From Oscillospiraceae bacterium (GTDB taxonomy: Bacteria; Bacillota; Clostridia; Oscillospirales; Acutalibacteraceae), in contig JAISII010000046.1 of NCBI GenBank assembly GCA_031262125.1, positions 1 through 7,504 of the forward strand: a stretch of DNA of 7,504 bases, written 5' to 3'. Under the pieces are notes generated by a model, which did no database searches, had not been told where the DNA came from, and was given only the letters and a program-made list of their open reading frames with translations. Numbering within the stretch: position 1 is the first letter of the stretch; each line of letters opens with the position of its first letter. A program made the translations under genes and the position numbers. Positions 1 to 4,992 of the stretch are shown piece by piece.

Positions 1-9
1 AGAAATAAT

Positions 10-199
10 AATGCAGAATGCTCGTCGCAACACGCCCTTTTGAGCTTGTTTTTGCACTTTGTGCAAAAAGCTACGCTTTACGGTTGGTTGCTCCTCTTTG
101 CAAAATGAAACATTTTGCAAGCAGCGGCTACGCCGCAGAAACCACCCCGTCAAGGCTATCGCCTTGCCACCCCTCCCCGGAGGGGAATTTTTCTGCATT
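10..199. repeat. Cluster of five consecutive hairpins bounded by a 9-bp inverted repeat
   Basis: This gene-free stretch is a chain of small perfect hairpins. Stems are TTTTTGCAC/GTGCAAAAA (49-57/61-69), TTGCAAAATG/CATTTTGCAA (98-107/111-120), GCGGC/GCCGC (124-128/132-136), CAAGGC/GCCTTG (151-156/161-166) and CCCCTCC/GGAGGGG (170-176/179-185). AATGCAGAA at 10-18 and its complement TTCTGCATT at 191-199 bracket the whole series. The last two hairpins belong to the 48-bp repeat annotated separately. Such hairpin strings resemble the non-autonomous intergenic repeats common in gut Clostridia; that family assignment is from memory. The bracketing inverted repeat could be chance in AT-rich DNA. A 97-residue open frame crosses the region but consists of repeat sequence and has no ribosome binding site. 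Confidence 0.55.
140..187 (-). repeat. 48-bp intergenic repeat, copy 1 (inverted relative to copy 2)
   Basis: Read on the minus strand this copy starts TTCCCCTCCG and ends ACGGGGTGGTT, matching the copy at 280-327 except for one base near position 11 and a 16-base centre. It contains two hairpins: a GGAGGGG/CCCCTCC stem (170-185) and a CAAGGC/GCCTTG stem with a four-base loop (151-166). The central stem differs in sequence from copy 2 but is still perfectly paired, so the pairing is kept while the bases change. No protein function is expected. Confidence 0.8.
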
Positions 200-279
200 G
201 CCGAGACTTTTAAATTGGGGTTTTTGTTTTTATAATTTATTCTTTTCAATTTGCAATTTGTCTATTGATTGTGCTAATA

Positions 280-327
280 TTCCCCTCCGTGGAGGGGTGG
301 ATTCGCTTTAGCGAAGACGGGGTGGTT
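280..327 (+). repeat. 48-bp intergenic repeat, copy 2, abutting the yqfC stop
   Basis: This is the same unit as 140-187 in opposite orientation: TTCCCCTCCG, then GGAGGGGTGG, a variable hairpin, and ACGGGGTGGTT. Here the variable hairpin is TTCGC-TTTA-GCGAA, against CAAGGC-GATA-GCCTTG in copy 1 read on the same strand. Together the copies form a 188-bp interval with 48-bp inverted ends and an AT-rich middle (188-279) in which I see no gene. The right end lies four bases from the yqfC stop codon at 332. The arrangement is compatible with a MITE-like or REP-like element; mobility is inferred. Confidence 0.8.
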
Positions 328-331
328 TTGC

Positions 332-598
332 TCAAGTAACAAACTCTATCCCCGTTATAAAACCGCTTACAACAAGATTGCTGGGCGACAAGCACTTTAA
401 ATTAAGCCGACGGCCTTTAAGGCTTATTACCATACGCCCGGTGTTAATTCGCACTACCGATTCATCATACTCCAGCACACCTTTTGCACCTTCTATATTA
501 AACTCCAGATTGCTCCGCATTTCTATATGAGGAACATCGCCGATAATATTTTGAATGGTAGCAGCAACCTCAAAACGCTTTTTATCTCTTTTTTTCAC
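332..598 (-). CDS. yqfC: YqfC/YabP-family sporulation protein
   Basis: This is an 88-residue protein of the YqfC/YabP sporulation family; members are small beta-rich proteins, and in Bacillus yqfC belongs to the sigma-E (mother-cell) regulon with poorly defined molecular function. The diagnostic central stretch is visible: a G-K-G-VLEYDESVVRIN segment at about residues 39-52, followed by short alternating strands with the GRRLNLKCLSPSNLVVSG pattern at 62-79 and the terminal hydrophobic IEF. No signal peptide or membrane helix is seen. Length fits the family (about 90 residues), so the gene is complete. The start is GTG at 598-596, chosen because AGGAG (minus strand, 612-608) lies nine bases upstream and no ATG fits. 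The very basic N-terminus (MKKRDKKR) is typical. In many Firmicutes yqfD follows directly; here the downstream side is filled by repeats for at least 330 bp. It is divergent from ylbJ. Confidence 0.85.
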   Translation of the reverse strand: MKKRDKKRFEVAATIQNIIGDVPHIEMRSNLEFNIEGAKGVLEYDESVVRINTGRMVISLKGRRLNLKCLSPSNLVVSGFITGIEFVT

Positions 599-636
599 GC
601 AAAAAAGCTCCTTTTTTTCTAATATTAGTTTTAATA

Positions 637-672
637 ATTAATAACTATGCAAAACGCCGCATAGTTATTAAT
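637..672. promoter_or_regulatory. 14-bp perfect inverted repeat in the yqfC/ylbJ divergent spacer
   Basis: ATTAATAACTATGC (637-650) is mirrored perfectly by GCATAGTTATTAAT (659-672) with an eight-base loop AAAACGCC. It occupies the middle of the 92-bp spacer between the divergent yqfC and ylbJ genes and ends three bases before the ylbJ Shine-Dalgarno. It could be a palindromic operator shared by both genes, an RNA hairpin in the ylbJ leader, or a small inserted repeat. Both arms read CATAGTTATT outward, which only loosely resembles a sigma-E -10 (CATA core), so I do not call promoters from it. Confidence 0.6.
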
Positions 673-675
673 GAC

Positions 676-681
676 AGGGGG
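676..681 (+). promoter_or_regulatory. Ribosome binding site deciding the TTG start of ylbJ
   Basis: AGGGGG at 676-681 is nine bases from the TTG at 691 and five from an ATG at 687. The ATG is in another frame and reaches a stop after nine codons (stop at 714-716). No ATG or GTG in the ylbJ frame lies upstream within the spacer, so TTG at 691 is the best start. Confidence 0.65.
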
Positions 682-690
682 CGAAAATGT

Positions 691-1860
691 TTGTTTGGCG
701 AATTTTTGCAGAATAAATTAAAAATTTTGGTTTGTGCTGTTTTTGTGTTGATTATGACAATAGGCATTTTTTATTACTCGCAAGCCTGTGCAGATGGTGT
801 GCTGGAGGGTATAAACTTTTGTGTAACGCTGCTGGTGCCGTCGCTCTTCCCGTTTATGGTGCTGTCAGCTTTTATTGCAAACAGCGGCATTGCACAATTG
901 TTTGAACCGTTGCTAAACCCGATTATGCGGCTGTTTTTTGGTTTGCCCGGCATTTGCGGTGCTGTGTTTTTTCTGTCTATGACAGGCGGCTACCCCATTG
1001 GTGCAAGGGGGATTTCCTCAATGGTAGAGGGCGGTTTGATTACTCAAAAGGATGCCGAAAAAATGGCGTATTTTTGTGTTTGTGCAGGGCCGGGGTTTTT
1101 AATAACCTTTGTGGGGGCGGGGCTTTACGGCAGCCGTGCGATTGGGTTTGCACTTTATCTCTCTCAGCTAATTTCGGCTGTGTTTTTAGGCATTTTGTGC
1201 AAAATAGTTTTTGGCATAAAAGCAAAAGGCAAAACAAAAGCACAGTCAACCGCCACAAAACACAAAATAAAGTTTAAACAGCACCTGCTGCAAGTGTTTA
1301 AACCCGCAAAACAAATTTCTAATAAAGAGCAAAAGCCTGTTGTAAGCTTTATTAACGCTCTTGTGTCGGCAACAAACAGCGGCACAAAATCGGCAATTAT
1401 AATGTGCGGTATGGTAATAATGTTCAGTGCTGCAACTGCAATCGGCGATGCTTTTTTTAAGGGCAACCAAATAGAACACGGCATTTTTTTAAACCTTATG
1501 GAGGTTACCGCAGCGTGCCATGACCTTAGCAAAACTGCACCGCTGGAGCTTATAGCCTTTGTGATTGGTTGGGGCGGGCTTTGTGTACATTTTCAGATAT
1601 TCTCGTTTTTGGGCAAGGTTAAAATTAACAAGCTTATTTTTGTTGCAATGCGGGCTTTGCAGGGCGGCATTACCGCTTTGGCTGCACATATAATTGTGCC
1701 GTTGTTCCCGATTTATAAACAAGTTTTTTACAGCACAGTTAACGGAACTTCGCCCGCTTTTTATAACAATAATTATATAGCAAGCACAGGGCTTATTCTA
1801 ACGGCTTTGTGTTTAGTAATGTTTTTGTTTAATTTTAAAAAAACAAATAAACTACACTAA
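691..1860 (+). CDS. ylbJ: Sporulation integral membrane protein YlbJ
   Basis: This polytopic membrane protein has 389 residues, close to the roughly 400 usual for YlbJ, a nucleoside-recognition/Gate-domain-type membrane protein. In Bacillus ylbJ is sigma-E dependent and needed for proper spore cortex formation, acting in the mother-cell/outer forespore membranes. Visible features are about eight hydrophobic helices (roughly 10-30, 43-63, 84-97, 125-147, 151-175, 233-255, 283-306, 312-340 and 365-382). The glycine-rich motif TGGYPIGAR at 98-106 and the second Gate-like motif GWGGLCVHFQ at 293-302 are the family's hallmark paired segments. A lysine-rich cytoplasmic loop spans 176-215. The start is TTG, supported by the Shine-Dalgarno at 676-681. 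It is divergent from yqfC and followed 44 bp later by an asparagine synthetase on the same strand with no terminator between them, suggesting one transcript. The transported ligand, if any, is unknown. Confidence 0.92.
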   Translation: MFGEFLQNKLKILVCAVFVLIMTIGIFYYSQACADGVLEGINFCVTLLVPSLFPFMVLSAFIANSGIAQLFEPLLNPIMRLFFGLPGICGAVFFLSMTGGYPIGARGISSMVEGGLITQKDAEKMAYFCVCAGPGFLITFVGAGLYGSRAIGFALYLSQLISAVFLGILCKIVFGIKAKGKTKAQSTATKHKIKFKQHLLQVFKPAKQISNKEQKPVVSFINALVSATNSGTKSAIIMCGMVIMFSAATAIGDAFFKGNQIEHGIFLNLMEVTAACHDLSKTAPLELIAFVIGWGGLCVHFQIFSFLGKVKINKLIFVAMRALQGGITALAAHIIVPLFPIYKQVFYSTVNGTSPAFYNNNYIASTGLILTALCLVMFLFNFKKTNKLH

Positions 1861-1904
1861 CAAAATATTAAAATAATAAAGAAAAAGATTGAGAGGGCAT
1901 AAAT

Positions 1905-3740
1905 ATGTGCGGAATAGCAGGATGGCTGGATGACAGCATTGATTTTGGGCAAAAAACTACGGTTGTGGAGGAAATGAGCAAAACCCTTGCACGGCGAGGA
2001 CCCGACGAAAACGGAACATATTATAACAAAGGAGCGGTGCTGATACACCGCCGACTTAGCGTTATAGACCCACAGCACGGTAAACAGCCGATGACACTTA
2101 AAACAAGAAACCATAAATACACAATTGTGTATAACGGCGAGCTGTACAACACCGCAGAGCTGCGTAACGAGCTGAAAGCTTTGGGTTGGATTTTTGAAAG
2201 CACAAGCGACACCGAGGTTCTGCTGAAGGGCTATGCCCAGTGGAAAGCAGATATTTGCCAAAAATTAAACGGAATTTATGCCTTTGCGGTTTATGATGCT
2301 GTATCGGGCGGGGCGTTTTTATGCCGAGACCGGGTAGGCGTTAAACCCTTGTTTTATTATAAGTACGACGGCGGTTTAATTTTTGGTTCGGAGCTTAAAA
2401 CCCTGCTTAAAAGCGGCTATGTTAAGCCGATAATCGACAAACAGGGCTTAAGCGAAATCTTCTTTTTAGGGCCTGCCCGCACACCCGGCTGCGGCGTTTT
2501 TAAAGGGGTTGAAGAACTTAAACCCGGCGAGTATGCAAGCTACCGCAACGGGTTATTTGTAAAACAGCAATATTTTAAGCTTACAGCCCGTGAACATAGC
2601 GACAACGAAGCACAAACTATTGAAAAAACACGTTACCTTTTAACCGACGCCATAGAAAAACAACTTGTCAGCGATGTGCCGATGTGTTTTTTCCTCTCGG
2701 GCGGTTTAGACAGCAGCATAATTGTAAAGGTAGCCTCGGAATTTGCCAAACGCAACAAGCAGGCACCAATTACTACTTATAATGTTGACTATGAAGACAA
2801 CAGCAAGTTTTTTAAGGCAAGCCTCTTCCAGCCGAACTCGGATGCCGATTATATAGGCTTGATGTCGCAGGATGCACAAAGTGTGCATAAAACCGTTACG
2901 CTTAACAACCGAGAGGTAGCCGATGCACTTTATGCCGCAGCTTTGGCACGGGATTTGCCGGGAATGGCAGACGTTGATTCGTCGCTTTTGTTGTTTTGTG
3001 CCGAGATGAAAAAGAGCTTTACCGTTGCACTTTCGGGCGAATGTGCCGATGAGCTTTTTGGCGGCTACCCATGGTACCATAATGAAGAAATTCTGTTTAC
3101 GCAAGGCTTCCCATGGAGCAGGAGCTTGGATATTCGGCGGCAAATTCTTGCCCCGGGGCTGCTGCCGGATGGTGAAGAATATGTTAACCAGCGTTATGCC
3201 GACACCGTACGCAGTACCGAAAAACTAAAAACCGATACAACCCTAAGCGGACGTATGCGAGAGATGTTTGCACTGAACTATTATTGGTTTATGCAGTGTT
3301 TGCTCGACCGCAAGGACCGAATGTCTATGTACAACGGGTTTGAGGTTAGGGTGCCGTTTTGCGATTATCGTGTGGTAGAATACGCCTATAATATGCCGTG
3401 GGAGCTTAAAGCCCACCATGGGAGAGAAAAAGGCATTGTTCGTACGGCTTTTGAAGATTTGCTGCCCCACGATATAACCTACCGTAAAAAAAGCCCATAC
3501 CCAAAAACACACAACCCGCTGTATTTTGAAATTACGGCAAAGCGGGTAAGAGAAATTCTGCGTAAAAAAACGCCGATAACCGAGCTTTTAAACAAAAACG
3601 GGATTGAAGAAATAATCAACAATCCCGATAGTATCAGCAGCCCATGGTACGGGCAACTTATGCGTGCCCCGCAAATTTTGGCTTATATTATTCAGTTTGA
3701 TTTTTGGGCAAGGCAGCTTGGCGTTGAGTTTGAGGTTTGA
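1905..3740 (+). CDS. asnB: Asparagine synthetase (glutamine-hydrolysing), class II
   Basis: This enzyme makes asparagine from aspartate, ATP and glutamine in the cytoplasm. The N-terminal class II glutaminase domain starts with the catalytic Cys2 (MCGIAGW), which must be exposed by removal of Met1. It continues with RRGPDENG (30-37), HRRLSVID (48-55), YNGELYN (76-82) and the GSELKTLL segment (161-168). The synthetase domain carries the PP-loop SGGLDSS (265-271), the ALSGECADELFGGY motif (375-388), DRKDRMSM (468-475) and EVRVPFCDYRVVEYA (480-494). All expected catalytic elements are present, and 611 residues is a normal full length. ATG 1905 has GAGAGGG (1891-1897) seven bases upstream and fixes Cys at position 2. 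The length and the position directly after ylbJ resemble the sporulation-expressed AsnO of Bacillus more than the housekeeping AsnB; that reading is inference. No clear terminator follows. Confidence 0.96.
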   Translation: MCGIAGWLDDSIDFGQKTTVVEEMSKTLARRGPDENGTYYNKGAVLIHRRLSVIDPQHGKQPMTLKTRNHKYTIVYNGELYNTAELRNELKALGWIFESTSDTEVLLKGYAQWKADICQKLNGIYAFAVYDAVSGGAFLCRDRVGVKPLFYYKYDGGLIFGSELKTLLKSGYVKPIIDKQGLSEIFFLGPARTPGCGVFKGVEELKPGEYASYRNGLFVKQQYFKLTAREHSDNEAQTIEKTRYLLTDAIEKQLVSDVPMCFFLSGGLDSSIIVKVASEFAKRNKQAPITTYNVDYEDNSKFFKASLFQPNSDADYIGLMSQDAQSVHKTVTLNNREVADALYAAALARDLPGMADVDSSLLLFCAEMKKSFTVALSGECADELFGGYPWYHNEEILFTQGFPWSRSLDIRRQILAPGLLPDGEEYVNQRYADTVRSTEKLKTDTTLSGRMREMFALNYYWFMQCLLDRKDRMSMYNGFEVRVPFCDYRVVEYAYNMPWELKAHHGREKGIVRTAFEDLLPHDITYRKKSPYPKTHNPLYFEITAKRVREILRKKTPITELLNKNGIEEIINNPDSISSPWYGQLMRAPQILAYIIQFDFWARQLGVEFEV

Positions 3741-3758
3741 GGAAGCACTTACCCCAAC

Positions 3759-3792
3759 ATAAATAATATTTATCATATTGCAATAAATTTAT
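3759..3792. promoter_or_regulatory. Pair of AT-rich palindromes upstream of the -35; possible operator
   Basis: ATAAATA-A-TATTTAT (3759-3773) and ATAAATTTAT (3783-3792) sit side by side immediately upstream of the TTGACA at 3794. They share the ATAAAT half-site at 24-bp spacing. The HTH regulator encoded in the operon is a natural candidate to bind here. The DNA is very AT-rich, so chance palindromes are likely; this is a weak call. Confidence 0.35.
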
Positions 3793-3793
3793 A

Positions 3794-3822
3794 TTGACAT
3801 TTTTAAATGGGTATGCTATAAT
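3794..3822 (+). promoter_or_regulatory. Perfect sigma-A promoter with extended -10 for the DUF2975/HTH operon
   Basis: TTGACA (3794-3799), a 17-bp spacer, and TATAAT (3817-3822) are a full consensus match, with TGC (3814-3816) giving an extended -10. Transcription should begin near 3829, leaving a leader of about 26 bases that carries AGAGG (3842-3846) before the ATG at 3855. Such a strong core promoter usually implies repression by a dedicated regulator. Confidence 0.9.
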
Positions 3823-3854
3823 AAAAACAATAAATTGAGAAAGAGGTTTTTATT

Positions 3855-4334
3855 ATGTCTGCTAAATTGTTGGGTGTTTGGGTGCGTTTTGCTGTTATTT
3901 GTATGCTTTTGTGCGGTGTTGCTGTGTGTGCTTGGTTACTGCCGGAATACGGTTCTTCGTTGGCAAGCAAATACCCCGAATTTGCCCATGCTTATGTGCC
4001 GTGGCTTGTGTTTATTTGGGTAACCTTTGTGCCCTGCGTTGGCGTTTTGGCATTGGGGTGGAAGGTTGCCGGAGCAATTGCCAAAGATGAAGCTTTTACT
4101 TTAAAGGTTGCAAAATGGATTAAAACGGCGGCAATGCTGATATTTGTTGCTGTAGGCATCTTTTTTGCGGGGAACATTTTGTTTTTCTTTTTAAACTTAT
4201 CGCACCCGAGCATTGCTTTAGCCTCTTTATTTGCCGACATCATCGGCATTGCAATTGCCATTGTTGCGGCAACGCTTGCACGTTATGTTACAAAAGCGGC
4301 TGTTTTGCAAGAGGAAGCCGAGGGTACGATATGA
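3855..4334 (+). CDS. DUF2975-family membrane protein
   Basis: This 159-residue integral membrane protein has four predicted helices (about 6-29, 46-69, 92-113 and 119-142). Family membership is suggested by the cytoplasmic turn between helices 2 and 3, where AKDEAFTLKVAKWIKTAA (76-93) matches the usual A-x-G-E-x-F-T-x-x-N-x-x-x-L-K pattern. The tail LARYVTKAAVLQEEAEGTI likewise resembles the conserved end of DUF2975 proteins (YoaS-like), where a charged A-x-x-L-x-E-E-x-x-L/I segment is normal. The biochemical role is unknown. These proteins are repeatedly encoded next to a small YozG-type HTH gene, as here: the stop codon overlaps the next start (ATGA, 4331-4334), implying translational coupling. 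The start ATG 3855 has AGAGG eight bases upstream and lies just behind the consensus promoter. Confidence 0.85.
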   Translation: MSAKLLGVWVRFAVICMLLCGVAVCAWLLPEYGSSLASKYPEFAHAYVPWLVFIWVTFVPCVGVLALGWKVAGAIAKDEAFTLKVAKWIKTAAMLIFVAVGIFFAGNILFFFLNLSHPSIALASLFADIIGIAIAIVAATLARYVTKAAVLQEEAEGTI

Positions 4335-4549
4335 TTATTATTAATGTTGATGTTATGCTTGCAAAGCGTAAAATGAGCGTTACCGAGCTAACCGAGCGTG
4401 TAGGTTTTACTATGGCTAATGTGTCGCAAATTAAAAACGGCAAAGTTCGGGCACTTAAAATTTCTACTTTAAACAAGCTGTGCGAGGCACTTGATTGCCA
4501 GCCCGGCGATATTTTGGAGTATAGAAAAGGGGCTGATGAAGATGAATAA
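4331..4549 (+). CDS. Small Cro/CI-type HTH regulator (YozG-like)
   Basis: The 72-residue protein is almost entirely one DNA-binding domain. The helix-turn-helix covers about residues 16-37 (SVTELTERVGFTMANVSQIK), followed by NGKVRALKISTLNKLCEALDCQPGDILEY (36-64), a classic XRE/HTH_26 pattern ending in the P-G-D-I-L/E-Y signature. A short acidic tail follows. There is no sensor or dimerisation extension. It overlaps the membrane-protein gene before it by four bases and the one after it by eight, so all three are likely translated together. By analogy to the YoaS/YozG pairs of Bacillus it probably represses or activates its own operon promoter at 3794-3822 and may be controlled by the membrane partner; both points are inferred. 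The start ATG is fixed by the ATGA overlap. Confidence 0.9.
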   Translation: MIIINVDVMLAKRKMSVTELTERVGFTMANVSQIKNGKVRALKISTLNKLCEALDCQPGDILEYRKGADEDE

Positions 4550-4904
4550 AAATTTAGTGCTAAAAGTTATATTCGATAGTATTTATGCCGTTGGTTGTGC
4601 TATGTTTCTTGTTCTTATCGGTTTATATCTATTCGGTTCAGCCGAACCAATCAACCAGCAGGATGCCATGATACCATTGAGCATACGTTCTTATGCTTGG
4701 ACGGGAATTTGCGTTGGTACTTTGCCTATGCTGGGTTCGGCTTTGGCTGTTTATTTTTCCAATCGCTTACATCTTTCTAATCATAAATTTCTTTACTTGC
4801 TTTTACTGCTTATTCCTGCGATTGTTTGCTTGGTTTTCCTGCTGATGTTTTTGGTTCCGTTTATGTTTGCTATGTTTAAAACATCTACCCGAGCGTATTT
4901 TTGA
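4542..4904 (+). CDS. Unrecognised 120-aa membrane protein, third gene of the HTH operon
   Basis: I do not recognise this family. The 120-residue product has three strongly hydrophobic stretches (about 9-31, 50-72 and 82-112, the last long enough for a helix plus an amphipathic end). Between helices 1 and 2 is a polar loop (AEPINQQDAMIPLSIRS, 34-50), and the C-terminal tail is short and basic/aromatic (KTSTRAYF). Start choice: ATG 4542 is nine bases from the GGGG-containing Shine-Dalgarno (AAAAGGGG, 4525-4532). An in-frame ATG at 4536 is only three bases away, and a TTG at 4491 has no site. It overlaps the HTH gene by eight bases and is followed by a hairpin at 4922. Its fixed place suggests it works with the DUF2975 protein, perhaps as a second membrane subunit. 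Confidence 0.72.
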   Translation: MNKNLVLKVIFDSIYAVGCAMFLVLIGLYLFGSAEPINQQDAMIPLSIRSYAWTGICVGTLPMLGSALAVYFSNRLHLSNHKFLYLLLLLIPAIVCLVFLLMFLVPFMFAMFKTSTRAYF

Positions 4905-4921
4905 GCAGCTTGCTGAAATTT

Positions 4922-4955
4922 AAAGGTCTCCCCCGTTTTTTGGGTGGAGACCTTT
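4922..4955. terminator. Bidirectional hairpin terminator, copy A of a flanking repeat
   Basis: AAAGGTCTCC (4922-4931) pairs with GGAGACCTTT (4946-4955), with CCC/GGG extending the stem inside and a T-rich loop. It lies between the convergent ends of the HTH operon (4904) and the ATPase gene (4993) and could serve both. The T-tract after the stem is poor on either strand (GTTATATT on plus), so termination may be inefficient. A near-identical hairpin lies at 6469-6503 on the other side of the ATPase gene. Confidence 0.6.
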
Positions 4956-4992
4956 GTTATATTAAAATTAAAAACACAAAAAAAGCAACAAA

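Noticed and set aside
18..311. 97-residue open frame on the plus strand in the left repeat region
   Set aside because: It is composed of the hairpins and 48-bp repeats, has no ribosome binding site, and shows low-complexity translation typical of repeat-derived false genes.
637..672. Sigma-E -10 elements in the palindrome arms (CATAGTTATT)
   Set aside because: Only the CATA core matches, no matching -35 is evident, and on the plus strand the start would fall within the ylbJ Shine-Dalgarno.
3025..3228. Open frames inside asnB on both strands, such as this plus-strand one and 2706-3143 on the minus strand
   Set aside because: They are shadows of a fully intact asparagine synthetase frame and lack their own translation signals.
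4491..4541. Longer start (TTG at 4491) for the third gene of the HTH operon
   Set aside because: No Shine-Dalgarno precedes it and it would overlap 59 bases of the HTH gene; ATG 4542 has a good site nine bases upstream.
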